Below are positions 25,072-35,182 of a stretch of 64,000 bases of DNA, one piece after another. Within the stretch, counting starts at the first letter, position 1. Each line of letters begins with the position of its first letter. The notes below the pieces were generated by a model that did no database searches, was not told where the DNA came from, and saw nothing but the letters and a program-made list of their open reading frames with translations. The position numbers were made by a program, and so were the translations under genes. This stretch comes from Tetrapyrgos nigripes (Eukaryota; Basidiomycota; Agaricomycetes; Agaricales; Campanellaceae): NCBI GenBank assembly GCA_013368315.1, contig JAACJM010000123.1, positions 186,001 to 250,000 on the forward strand, given 5' to 3'.

Positions 25072-25830
25072 TTAGGGAGGAGAGTCAGCAAGAGATGAAT
25101 TAGCAAGGCCTTCAAGAGCCTCCTGGATAATAGTGTGAGAAATACCATTGTGAACACAAAAATCTTCTAAAGAAGCATAAACTCTATCCAGCTCCTGCTT
25201 CTTATAAACCTCCACCATAGCCTTTAAGACAATCTCATCAATACACCTCCAGTAAAGGAGGAAAGCCAGAGAGGTCCAACCACCAAGTTTAGCTACCATT
25301 TCAGGTGGGAGGCCATCCAGTAGATGGAATACCGCTCCACCAATATGAAAGCTATGTCCCAGAACATCACACATTGCCTCCTTCTTCCAAATGTCAAAAC
25401 AACAATCCAGAAAGTCAGATTTTACCATATGCTGAGGCACCCCTTGGTCATCGAAGTAACTGAACATGGAATAATCTTCGGGGATGTTGGTGTTCAATTG
25501 GTAATAGAGTCCAACAGCCTGGACACCACAGATACCATATGGTTCTGAAATTCTGGCCATGAGGATCACATCAGTACCCAATTCACGAGTAGACTTGGTC
25601 CAAGGGAGGTGGAAGCTTAGACAAGGAACATCTCTTTCCATCTATTGTTTGAAGATAGTAGAGTGGGGAGCATGATGGCGAGGATCAAATTTTGATCTGG
25701 AAGGAATGGTGAGTTTGCCAAGACAGCGACATGCCAAGAAAGAAATGATGGTGACAGCCAATACTGCTTGATGGAAAGGTTTAGAGAAGTTCAGGTGTTT
25801 CCAAAGGATCTGGAGGTGGTGATATGTCAC
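25072..25830 (-). pseudogene. tyrosine recombinase of the DIRS-like element
   Basis: Readable family blocks are VLAVTIISFLACRCLGKLTIPS near 25700-25760, GHSFHIGGAVFHLLDGLPPE near 25320-25370, and KLGGWTSLAFLLYWRCIDEI with the nucleophilic Tyr near 25250. In this family the two Arg of the R-H-R-Y set sit in CCRRLGEL and HSFRIGGA. Here the first block reads CRCLGKL and the second HSFHIGGA, both explained by CpG transitions. A TAG stop follows FKQ at about 25642. The enzyme cannot be active as encoded. Confidence 0.8.
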
Positions 25831-26612
25831 TGGAGACTGGAGAGGGTGTTTGAGGTGGGCTCCTTCTCAATTACCATTTCTACGACACATTTGAACCCAA
25901 CGTTCTCCACCACACCAAGGGGCATGCTTCATATCATGCCACATCTTGAGACTGGAGAGCCAGTTGTTGAGAGAGGACCCTGAGACCTTCCCGAGGTAAT
26001 GGTTAATAAACACTGCTGGCATGCAGATTTGTTCATCTACCTTGTATAAATTACAGAACTGGTTGAATCGCAGAAGGCCTGCAGAGTAAGATTCTAGTGA
26101 TTCTGCAACAACAGAGCCTCCCGCTGTTGCCTCAGCTACATTGCTTCCATAAAGTTCATTCCTCTTTGCCCAATGTTCCAGAGACCATGGAGTTTCCCAA
26201 TCCTGGAGATGATGCTTAGCAAGAACGTGAGGTCACAGGGAAGACGGATCTATCTGGTTTTCAGTTCTAGGCTGTCTTGAGGCCATGTGGGAAGGGTCTA
26301 GGAAGGGTTGAGATGATACAGCAGGGTTTGGAGACAGTTGCAGCAGAGCAGGAGAATGAGATGTTGATAGCAGTTGGGGTAATGAGGAAGGATTAACGGG
26401 CAGAGTATTGGGATTGCCAGAGACAGGTATGGGAATTGAACAGCAGCATAGTAAAAGGGAATGATGAGGGGAAGCTGAGTAATAGCAGCCTCAGAAGGTG
26501 CTGGAGGTGATGAAGGGCATGGAACAACATCACTCTTCCAGCAGCAGAAATCTAGGAGACTAAAGGAAAGTTAGGGAAAGGAAAGGGGCAGGGTGTGGAT
26601 TTGGTAATGAAC
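25831..26612 (-). other. degenerate linker of the DIRS-like element
   Basis: Lies between the RNase H and recombinase segments, where related elements encode a variable Ser/Pro-rich linker and the recombinase N-terminal helices. No clean frame spans it. Parts near 25860-26270 look like the recombinase core-binding region but carry stops. Confidence 0.4.
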
Positions 26613-27148
26613 CTAGGCATAGAAAAGGACATTGCAAAGCTCCTCTGGCAAGTGGAGGGCATCAGGGAGCTGATCAGCAACCTTGAACTGACCAAGCTGT
26701 CTGTGCGACAACTCGTCAGCCAGGTTCATAGCTGACTCCATGTAAATCAGGGTAGGGAAAAGGAAGAGAGGATTCAGGACATCAAATGTCCTCTGAATGG
26801 ACATGTTCATCCAGTAGTTTGGACTGCGGGCTTTGGTGACAGCTCCGAGTGTATAATGATGCACTTGTCTTTATAGCCCAGGTAGGCCAGCCAGTGGACC
26901 AGGAGTTCGACAGCCACTGTCTCTAACCAACAGATATCTCGACCTGGCTCCTTCCATGTATTGGAAAGGCGATAACACACCCAATTTGGGCCAATGGCTA
27001 TGCTGATGCCCCAATCAGTCAAGGCATCAACATAAAGTTGATGGTCCACTGGCGAGGATCTGGGAACGAGTTGGTGAGAGTAGGTGGGGTCCAAAAGGAT
27101 CTCTCTCCACCACTTAAGGTCCTTTATGAGGATGCGGTGATACGCCAT
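26613..27148 (-). pseudogene. RNase H domain of the DIRS-like element
   Basis: The minus strand gives YVDALTDWGISIAIGPNWVC with the first catalytic Asp, then GRDICWLETVAVELLVHWLA with the Glu, then IIIHSE where the family has HSDNQG. A small deletion with frame change near 26855 removes the third catalytic Asp; the frame then resumes as GAVTKARSPNYWMNMSIQRT. The segment begins with the RT-RNase H connector DLKWWREILLDP. It is a broken copy. Confidence 0.8.
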
Positions 27149-27330
27149 ACAAATTCATGGTTAATAACCCAAAACTAGCGCTAATACATGTCTAAGTTAC
27201 TCTTAAATGGATAATAACGACTAGAGTGAGTCCCGAACTGCTAGTCAAAGTACTAGGAATTAGGTATATAACCTAAGGGATGTTAATGGTCAATACTTAC
27301 GGATAAGAATAAGACTTGTTCAAAGTATTA
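27149..27330. other. left part of an unidentified insert in the DIRS-like element
   Basis: About 180 bp between the RNase H fragment and the left end of the Harbinger-like element. Together with 35183-36664 it should be one insert of roughly 1.66 kb, because the Harbinger-like element sits at a TA inside it. No reading frame or terminal structure is recognisable. Confidence 0.45.
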
Positions 27331-27855
27331 GACAGTTTGCACAGCCATGAGCCTGCCCGAAATGGCACGTGCGCGTCACGAACCACCCGAGAAGCTGAGT
27401 TGTGCCTGCACCAGTCGAAAATTGGGCATTTCTGTATTTCTCGTACATTACACTGCTCACATCACCTGTAACACGTCGTACTACTCAAATGGAAGTTGTT
27501 TTGCTCCAGCAACAGCAAAATTTCCAACAGCTTCTCCTTAAAATTGTGGATGTCGTTGAAGAGAAAGAGAGTGATGCAGAAAGTGGTTCACGGCCTGGTG
27601 GACCAGTAGACTTGGATGAGCTGGCAGATACAGTGTGGTTAGAACAGTTTCGGTGCGTCCTTGTGCATTGTCAACCGCAACACCAGCTCACATACCCTTA
27701 AACAGGTTTACTCGCAACGAAATATATCAACTCACAGAGGTCCTTGACTTACCACCATTTGTGCACTGCAAGGAGAACAGAATAAAGGAGGATCGCGTCA
27801 CAGCCCTTTGCATGCTCCTCAGACGTCTTGCCTATCCTGGTCGTCTAGCAGACAT

Positions 27856-27860
27856 CTGTA
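27856..27860. repeat. Copia target duplication, left (CTGTA)
   Basis: CTGTA directly abuts the left LTR and is repeated at 34927-34931 after the right LTR. Copy B of the host element has a single CCATA at this site, a CpG variant of the same sequence. Confidence 0.95.
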
Positions 27861-28229
27861 TGTTAAGCAGGCATGGTACGGTCCTGTACACTACTAAGCA
27901 GAGTGGCAACTACGCTACTTACCTGGGGATAAGAGATAGCTTGTTAGGCTTGTTAGAGGCTTGTTAGAGCGATGTGGGTTAAGTATGAAACTTGTTATTT
28001 GGAGGACTATCTACGAGTCCTTATATACCTTTGAGGAGGTACAAATACATGTAAACTAATACTAGAGTAACAATAAGATTCTATTGTACTTGATAGTACA
28101 ATGCTGGTTTCGTACACTATTGTCGTACTACACTCATTGTCTATATAATCTTATTGTTCTATTTATAACTACTACTATTGTTCTACATAGATGACGTTGA
28201 TGGCTGCAACTGAATGCGCCAATTCAACA
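27861..28229 (-). repeat. Copia 3' LTR (369 bp)
   Basis: Identical to 34558-34926 except for two adjacent bases (CA at 27899-27900 against TG at 34596-34597). In element orientation it starts TGTTGAATTGG and ends GCTTAACA. Just inside it, read on the minus strand, lies the purine run AGCAAGGGGGAG (28230-28241), the expected polypurine tract for plus-strand priming. Confidence 0.96.
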
Positions 28230-28345
28230 CTCCCCCTTGCTAAGCAGCACGGTAGTGTGCGTAAGCATAGGTAGGCGCTGTAAGCAGCCATGGAAGGAAG
28301 GGATCAAGTGCCTCGACGTTTTCGATGCGATTTATAGGACTTTCT

Positions 28346-30594
28346 TCAATTATAAAACTGAAGTCCTAATTGTTTCCTGAACTTCTCAAACTTTACTCGA
28401 TCTAGAGCTTTAGTGAGTAGATCTGCAGGGTTATTGCTTCCTTCAATGAAGAATAACTTGACTGTCTCGTCGATGACTTTTTCTCGAACAAAATGATATC
28501 GAATATCAATGTGCTTGGTTTGCTTATCCGTGACAGGGTTTGATGCAATAAAAATTGATCCCTGATTGTCACCATAAATTGGAATAGCGTGGAGAGGATA
28601 TTCAATTTCACTGAGAAGAGTCTTGAACCAGCAGACTTGTCGACTGCAGTCACTAAGTGCCATGTATTCAGCTTCAGTCGAAGATAGAGCAACTGTCTTT
28701 TGTTGTCTAGACGTCCAGCTAAATGGTGCTTGGGCTAATTGTAGAAAGAAGCCAGTTTGAGATTTGCGAGATCCAGGATCTGATCCCCAATCGGAGTCTG
28801 TATAGGCTGATAAGCCTTCTCCCCCTCGACCGTTGTACACAAGAGCATATTTTCTAGTGCCAACGAGGTAACGGCAAATGTCTTTTGCCTTATTGTAATG
28901 TTCTTGTGAGGGGTTTGCAGCAAGATGCGCAAGTTTTGTGACAGCAAAGGAGATATCAGGATGTGTTCCTAACATTAAATAGAGTAAGGATCCGATTATC
29001 TCTTGATAACTTTGACGAAGAGTATAATTGACAGGAGTGTCTTCTGGAAGAGGAAGAGGGTGATAATTGCCAGGTAATGGGGTAGCAGAAGCTTTCGCGT
29101 TTTGCATTCCATAAGTCTCTAGGATTTTATCCAGATAAGCGCACTGGTCTAAAGAGACCTTGCTGCCTTTCCTGGTAATTCTCATCCTAAGGAATTCTTT
29201 AGCATCACCTAGATCCCTACATTCCCATCTCTTCATAAAGTTTCTTTTGAGTCGTAAGACTAAGGTTTTGTTAGTTCCACAGAATATAGCATCATCCACA
29301 TAGACTACGGCAATGACGATAGAATTTTCAATAAGATTTTTGTTGGCGTCATAGCGTTTGTGAATGAAGATTCCGGTGTCGGAAATGATTCGTTTAAAAC
29401 CAAGTTCCGCCATGGACTTATCAAGACTTTTCCACCATGCAAGTCCTGCTTGTTTGAGTCCGTAAAGAGCACGAAGAAGCCGGATGACTTTATGCTCTTG
29501 TCCTTTTACTTTAAAAGCTTCCGGTTGTTCCATATAGATTTCTTCATCGAGTAAGCCATATAAATAGGCTGATCGGACATCGACACCAGACACGTGCCAG
29601 CCCTTAAGTGTGGCTAAAGCGAAGATTAAGCGCACAGTCTCGAAACGAACAACAGGCGAATATATTTGATCAAAGTCTATGCCTTCGACCTGTGAAAAAC
29701 CTTTTGCAACGAGTCTTGCCTTTTTACGACCATCAGTTTTTGATAACTTTCCTATCTGTAGGTCTTTCGACCAATTCATAGGTGTCGCGCTTGCGAAGAG
29801 CCTCTAGTTCTTCGCAGCAAGCGACTTTCCATTCCTCTTGCTCAGCTATAGGTAAGCGAGCAATATCTTTGAATGTCCATTCGCGAATATTACGAACATT
29901 CAGTTGATTCCCATCATTTTTCGAAGTAACTTTCTGAATAAGCAAGTGGGAATCGATTTCTCCAGGAGCAATTGCCTGCATAAGCAAGAAATTTATAGAT
30001 ACTCCCCCTTCCTGGCATGGTTCTGCCATTTCTTCTGATTCAGGGCGTGCAGAGTCATCACTCTTGGCTTGCTGCTCCCCCTGGGGTGCGCTTCCGGATG
30101 CAGAACTAGGTCTGGGAACCTGTTGCTCTGCAGCTTGTTGACGTCGGTGTTCTCTCCGAGCGTCTCTCTCTGCTTTAGCTTTTGCTTCCGCTCTTTTATC
30201 AGCCGCGATTTGAGGTTCAAGATTGCGTGTAACTTGTACGGGGTGTTTATCTCCGTACCGTTTGTTTGGTTCACTAACACGCTCGCTTCGACGTGTTGGT
30301 TCTCCGTAATTCCGTCTTGGTCTAGTGACTTTTCGAGGTGCCACAGGAGGTGGTGTCTCCCTTGGAGGTGGCGTTATAGGCCTTCTAGGTTCTAAGTCAC
30401 TATCCGGGGATGAAGGCGGCGGATCCTGTTCAGGCTCGTCGTCACGAAACTGATCAGGTCTCCTTATGGAAGGGATGCGAGGAGGACGATGATTAAAATC
30501 TTCATCATCATCGTCAGGGATTGTTTGTGGTAGAGGAGTGTCATCGTTTTGTGACGACTCGATAGGAAGTTGTTTCGAACTACGAGATTGAGTT
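28346..30594 (-). pseudogene. Copia pol part 2: linker, reverse transcriptase, RNase H
   Basis: Starts in a Pro/Glu/Arg-rich linker (DDDDEDFNHRPPRIPSIRRP), then IPIAEQEEWKVACCEELEAL-like sequence, then the RT (ARLVAKGFSQVEGIDFDQIY, YSPVVRFETVR, LRALYGLKQAGLAWWKSL, and YVDD in VVYVDDAIFCG near 29290), then RNase H (AYTDSDWGSDPGSRKSQTGF, SSTEAEYMAL, YGDNQGSIFIA) and a C-terminal HIDIRYHFVREKV, ending near 28346. Near 29745 the frame shifts and the expected RWVFDIK block between KVIKN and DGRKKARL is missing, consistent with a deletion of about 22-23 nt. Near 30630 another indel separates it from the integrase frame. Confidence 0.9.
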
Positions 30595-31659
30595 TTACAT
30601 TGAGGAAAAGTCTTCCTCAAACACGGCTTGCGGGGATGTAAATTCCGCATTGTTTGTACGCATGAAAAGATTTCCACGTTCTCCCGGTGCTACACCAAGA
30701 TACGTCATGAGTTCTGACTTGGAAGCGAGCTTGTTCTTTCGAGTTTCCTCGGGTTTAAAGACATAAGCTCCACAGCCAAAAACTCGCAAATGATCGATAC
30801 GCGGTTTTTCTTTTTCAAGCATTTCAAATGGAGTTATCCACTTGTGTCGTCGTAAGGGAGTACGTCGATAGACATACAATCCATGACGGACAGCATATTC
30901 CCACCAAGATTCCGGTAGACACGCTAGCTTCATCATTGCCAGTGCCTTATCCATTAGCGTGCGTATAAAGCGTTCTGCTCGACCATTCTGTTGATGAATG
31001 TATGGTGCACTGTTAAGGATTCTAATACCCTTCTCGAGTAACATTTCTCGATAGGTACCTTTGATGAATTCACCACCCATATCAGACATCCACTGTTCGA
31101 CTTTCGTCTTATATTGAGTTTCTACCATTGCAAGGAACTGGCGAGTGGCAGTCAGTGGTTGTTTTTTGTCTTTAAGAAGTTGTATCCAAGCATCTGAAGT
31201 GTAATCGTCAAAGAAGACGATTATATACTTGTACTTGTGGTAGGATATCGTGGGGTATTCATGTAAATCCGTATGGATAATTTGGAAAGGACGAGTAGCA
31301 CGTCGTTCGTTAGGAGGGTAAGCCTGTCTGGGAGTTTTGCCTTCAAGACAGCCTTTGCACAAAGGAAGTTCTTTTGGAATGATGAATTCAGGAGTGCCAA
31401 GGGTGTGTTGTCGGACATGTTTTAGAACATCACGAGAGGGATGTCCTATTCGACGATGTAAGATCTCGTAGTTGATAAGATAAATCAAAAGATTGGCTTT
31501 AGAAGCGACAATTTTCGATTTGTGTGGAAGATAGTATAGCGTTTCTTCCGGTATACGCTTTGAGAAAGTCAAGAATGTTGTATTTCTCGAGATGGTGATA
31601 TGATCGGAGTTACCGCGCATAAGCATGTTGTCATTTAAGAATTGACCGACAGATAAGAG
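30595..31659 (-). pseudogene. Copia integrase
   Basis: The zinc-binding part is HRRIGHPSRDVLKHVRQH...CKGCLEGKT (about 31330-31470). The DDE core has IIHTDLHEYP, MSDMGGEF and HQQNGRAERF (near 30990) as its three acidic positions, followed by the conserved LRVFGCGAYVF and YLGVAPGERG. The frame is open from just after the TGA at 31660-31662, but it has no natural start there: it is the continuation of the gag-protease frame. It ends FEEDFSSM with a frame change into the linker. Confidence 0.9.
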
Positions 31660-34275
31660 TCATTGATTTAGATCGGGAATATAATAGACCGGATATAATT
31701 TCATAACTCTTTTACGTTGAGAGATCAGGACTGTTCTGGATGCACGAATGTTCGTGAATCCATTGGCAGTTTTCACTGGAATTGGTTTTATATAACTCAA
31801 TTCAACAAAGTCATTGATGTCAAACGTAAAATGTGCTGATGCTCCAGAGTCAAGTAACCATCCATCACCGAAGTGGATTTTGACGGTGTTAGATCTCTTC
31901 TTCTTACATTTCTGGCATAGTGAGAACAGAGTGCCACAGGCACATAGATATTTATTGTCACCAGGACTAGTATACAGATCATTATAAATAAAAGGGGTTG
32001 ATGAACCCAGAGGAGCGGTATGTAATAAATATATACATGAAGAACCTGCTTCCATCTTACGAGCTGCTGGAAAAAGCGCATCAGTACTTTTATTCATAAG
32101 ATCTGAAGTGAGATCTGACCTGAGATACCCATTGTCCATGCCGGAGACTTCAGAGTCTAAGGACCAGCCATAATTATTTGCGGCATTGACGGTAACCATG
32201 GCGGAGGTAGAAGGTCGTGGACTTGGAACTCTGTCTGACCATATGTCCTCTACAGGTGATGTAGGGAGGCTCATCCTGCTGAGCGATGGCGGAGTCAACA
32301 TGTACTCAAGGTCGCTGGTTTCGGATAGGCTCGGAGACATGCTCTGGAGTTCTGGCATTGAACTCGGAGTCAGGACCCTGGAAGGTAATTCCATCCCTCC
32401 TAGTCCGATTGTTGCATCTCTCTGCCAATCGAGCAGCTCGTTGTACCTTCCATCCTCATTTTGGAGATGAGGAGTTAGCCATTCCCATCCCGTTGAAGTC
32501 ATTCCAGGTGTTGGGCTTGCAACACGACTGGATGGCAGGGATTGAGTGGTCATGCCACTGGGATGTGCAGGCGGTGAGCCACTTGGCATTTCGCTGCAGG
32601 CTGCAGCAATGCGTTGGACCAGTGAAAGAGTGCCCGTTGGGACAACAGTGTTCAGTGCTGCTCGGAGTGGTTCCCCATAGATGTGTAGGGAATCCTCGGG
32701 ATTCTGGAATCTCTCCCCAAGGTGAATTCCGCACTCCATCATCTCAGCAGCAGGATCCGAGGCAAGACGGTCGATAAGTGGAACAGGGGTCCGGATGTCC
32801 TGTAAATCCTTTACACCTGACTCCGTCATTGTGGAGCCAAACACACTTCCGAGTTCCGAAGTGTTCACCAGAGTGTCCTCGTTCCAACTGGCATCTTCTC
32901 CTTGAGCGCATGCCATATCGGCATCTGAACCGGTCTGAGTTCCGGGATATTCACCATTCCAACCATTCCAGTTACCATCATCACCCCAACCATCAGAAGA
33001 TGATTTAAGGTTATTCCAATAGATGCGTTCCGTGAGAGTGCGTTTAGAACGAGGAGCAGGGGTAAGGGGAGTGAAGGAGGAAAGATCGGGATGAGACATG
33101 ACGACATCCTCTAGAGTAGCAATAGTCTCACCAGATGGTCTAGCGCCAATATCGCATGCAAGGTTGATAGCTCTTTTGGTACCTGTGAAGAAGGCGTCAA
33201 AAGGCTTTTCCGTTTCCATGAAGAATGGCTTACGGGAATCAACTGCAGCAGGCGTGTCGACGACGGTGACTGTGTGCATCATGGGAGACATGTCCCCATG
33301 AGCGAGATGTGCTTGGCCATGTCTCTTGGCCTGCTCATACTTTCCAGCTCGACCTCCTCGACGGAAATGAGCTTTTCCCTTGCCCTTTCCTTTCCCCTTT
33401 CCCTTGTTATCTCCATTAGAGCCACTGGCTCTGTTAGCGCCGCTGCTGCTGCCACTAGGGCGCTGCTGCTGCTGCTGTTGGAAACTAGGGTTACCGTCCT
33501 TTCGCTTGACAGCTGAAAGACGGTTGGCATGGGCTTTCCCTGAAGGCCCCTTGAAAGCTCCTTGGCGAGATTCCCAGATATTAACAATCTCAGTCTGAAG
33601 TTCATCAAGACTTTGATTGTCGACCTGCGTGATGGAGCATTGAGTATACTGATTGATGAGATACTCATATCTGGGAGGGAGTTTGGAGATGATGAACATG
33701 ACGATTAGGAAATTGGCGACTTTCGTCATGGAGGTGCCTGAGGGGTCATCAGTAGGGATACCGGCGGCACTGACCCTATCGAAGTGCATGCGAATAAGTT
33801 CGACCACAGCACTAGGATTAGCATCATTTGGAATGATGATGGAAGTGGCACGTTTGAAATCCGTGTAGATTGCAGAAACTCCAGGTTTCCCGTAGGTCTT
33901 CTTGAGAAAGACCCAAATTGCTGTGGCAGTAGTCATTCCGAGTGTCTTCTGACGAACGGGAGGAGAAAGACGAAGTTTGATAGACCCAATGGCCTTATCG
34001 TTCTTCTCATCCCAGTCAGCCTGTTTCTTTCGAGCCGCCGTGATTGCCTCAGTTTGAGCCGCCGTATCTTCAGCGGATAGAGGGGAGACGGTACTCACTT
34101 CGGCATCACTGGGGCGATCAGAGCTAAGGACTGAACTAAGTCCAGTAGCCTGGAGCCAGGCAAGAAGAATGTTGGCCCAGATGTTGAAATCAACACCGGC
34201 GAAGACGGGGACAGTGGTCATCAGGACGTTGGAAGACATCTTTGATAATTTCTGGGGAAGGTCAACTGTCAGCAT
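31660..34275 (-). CDS. Copia Gag and protease polyprotein, ended by a TGA stop
   Basis: ATG at 34275, with a second Met at 34239 (MSSNVLMTTVPVFAGVD) that may be the real start. The N-terminal part is Copia Gag (FNIWANILLAWLQATGL, AIGSIKLRLSPPVRQK). A Gln-rich run and a GKGKGKGK basic tract replace the usual CCHC knuckle. A long acidic and Ser/Pro-rich spacer (about 32100-33050) follows, then CACGTLFSLCQKC and the aspartic protease motif WLLDSGASAHFTFD near 31850. It ends YYIPDLNQ then TGA; related elements continue with Arg-Leu-Leu-Ser-Val-Gly, so the TGA most simply replaces CGA. Confidence 0.9.
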   Translation of the reverse strand: MLTVDLPQKLSKMSSNVLMTTVPVFAGVDFNIWANILLAWLQATGLSSVLSSDRPSDAEVSTVSPLSAEDTAAQTEAITAARKKQADWDEKNDKAIGSIKLRLSPPVRQKTLGMTTATAIWVFLKKTYGKPGVSAIYTDFKRATSIIIPNDANPSAVVELIRMHFDRVSAAGIPTDDPSGTSMTKVANFLIVMFIISKLPPRYEYLINQYTQCSITQVDNQSLDELQTEIVNIWESRQGAFKGPSGKAHANRLSAVKRKDGNPSFQQQQQQRPSGSSSGANRASGSNGDNKGKGKGKGKGKAHFRRGGRAGKYEQAKRHGQAHLAHGDMSPMMHTVTVVDTPAAVDSRKPFFMETEKPFDAFFTGTKRAINLACDIGARPSGETIATLEDVVMSHPDLSSFTPLTPAPRSKRTLTERIYWNNLKSSSDGWGDDGNWNGWNGEYPGTQTGSDADMACAQGEDASWNEDTLVNTSELGSVFGSTMTESGVKDLQDIRTPVPLIDRLASDPAAEMMECGIHLGERFQNPEDSLHIYGEPLRAALNTVVPTGTLSLVQRIAAACSEMPSGSPPAHPSGMTTQSLPSSRVASPTPGMTSTGWEWLTPHLQNEDGRYNELLDWQRDATIGLGGMELPSRVLTPSSMPELQSMSPSLSETSDLEYMLTPPSLSRMSLPTSPVEDIWSDRVPSPRPSTSAMVTVNAANNYGWSLDSEVSGMDNGYLRSDLTSDLMNKSTDALFPAARKMEAGSSCIYLLHTAPLGSSTPFIYNDLYTSPGDNKYLCACGTLFSLCQKCKKKRSNTVKIHFGDGWLLDSGASAHFTFDINDFVELSYIKPIPVKTANGFTNIRASRTVLISQRKRVMKLYPVYYIPDLNQ

Positions 34276-34539
34276 TTATCCATATGCAGAATAAGAAGGC
34301 AGCATTAAATGCACCATGCAAAAGTGAAGAGAGGCAGCGATGAACGCGCCATGACAGTGACTACTCCCCTAGATTGTTAACGACTGCAGCTGGACATAAG
34401 TCCTGCACTGTTGGACGTATCATCAAGCCATTAAAGGTGACGCAGGCTGCCACAAAGGGCGCCACAGGCAGCCATGAAGGCGCCATCCAGGTAGTATGCA
34501 AAGTCTATGGTTTGCAGCCATTGAAGGCGCTCCCAAGGG
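34276..34539 (-). other. Copia 5' untranslated leader
   Basis: Sequence between the primer binding site and the gag ATG. It contains several copies of GGCGCC/GGCAGCC-like words (34440-34540) and no long frame on the coding strand. Confidence 0.6.
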
Positions 34540-34542
34540 CCT

Positions 34543-34557
34543 TCGGGGCCCATAACC
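34543..34557 (-). promoter_or_regulatory. Copia primer binding site, initiator tRNA-Met anticodon arm
   Basis: Directly inside the 5' LTR the minus strand reads GGTTATGGGCCCCG. Its complement, GGGCCCATAACC on the plus strand, matches the anticodon stem-loop of eukaryotic initiator tRNA-Met. Drosophila copia uses the same internal tRNA site through a half-molecule primer, so the same priming mode is inferred here. Confidence 0.85.
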
Positions 34558-34926
34558 TGTTAAGCAGGCATGGTACGGTCCTGTACACTACTAAGTGGAG
34601 TGGCAACTACGCTACTTACCTGGGGATAAGAGATAGCTTGTTAGGCTTGTTAGAGGCTTGTTAGAGCGATGTGGGTTAAGTATGAAACTTGTTATTTGGA
34701 GGACTATCTACGAGTCCTTATATACCTTTGAGGAGGTACAAATACATGTAAACTAATACTAGAGTAACAATAAGATTCTATTGTACTTGATAGTACAATG
34801 CTGGTTTCGTACACTATTGTCGTACTACACTCATTGTCTATATAATCTTATTGTTCTATTTATAACTACTACTATTGTTCTACATAGATGACGTTGATGG
34901 CTGCAACTGAATGCGCCAATTCAACA
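34558..34926 (-). repeat. Copia 5' LTR (369 bp)
   Basis: Pairs with 27861-28229 at 367 of 369 positions by eye. In element orientation it starts TGTTGAATTGG and ends GCTTAACA, directly before the primer binding site. Confidence 0.96.
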
Positions 34927-34931
34927 CTGTA
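34927..34931. repeat. Copia target duplication, right (CTGTA)
   Basis: Second copy of the 5-bp target site that ends at 27860. The Harbinger-like element resumes at 34932. Confidence 0.95.
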
Positions 34932-35182
34932 TGCAGTTCGGCTGGGAGCGAAGTCGTTTCTCTCGTATCACTCGTGTCACAGCTGCGACAATCTTCAACT
35001 GTTGGAAACATCTACTCCGGTCTGGTCATTTTCGATGGCTTGTCGACAAGTAATGGGCATTTTACAGAAAGGAGATGGGGATTATACAGTCTACATGTCT
35101 ATGGTGGGCGCAACTCAGGGTTTCGAGCAGTTCGTGACGTGCATGTGCCATTTCGGGCAGGCTCGTGGCTGCGCAAACTGTC

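Larger units (their letters stand above)
27861..34926 (-). mobile_element. Ty1/Copia LTR retrotransposon, complete with LTRs, recently inserted
   Basis: A full-length 7066-bp element: two 369-bp LTRs, 5-bp target duplication CTGTA, a primer binding site next to the 5' LTR, a polypurine tract next to the 3' LTR, and gag, protease, integrase, RT and RNase H in Copia order on the minus strand. Near-identical LTRs point to recent insertion, yet the coding region has one TGA stop and two frame changes, so this copy is not autonomous. Confidence 0.96.
27331..35182 (+). mobile_element. Harbinger/ISL2EU-like element copy A, interrupted by Copia
   Basis: The two pieces 27331-27860 and 34932-35182 add up to 781 bp, exactly the length of the uninterrupted copy at 40018-40798, to which they align end to end. 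The ends are inverted repeats of about 45 bp beginning GACAGTTTGC and carrying GCAGCC, GAGCCTGCC and GAAATGGCAC words; TA flanks both sides. The plus strand encodes the start of a DDE_4-type transposase (MEVVLLQQQQNFQ; after a 54-bp intron FTRNEIYQLTEVLDLPPF and MLLRRLAYPGRLADI). The catalytic part is deleted, so it is non-autonomous. Confidence 0.85.

Noticed and set aside
32286..32777. Plus-strand 163-codon open frame
   Set aside because: Shadow of the Copia Gag spacer on the opposite strand.
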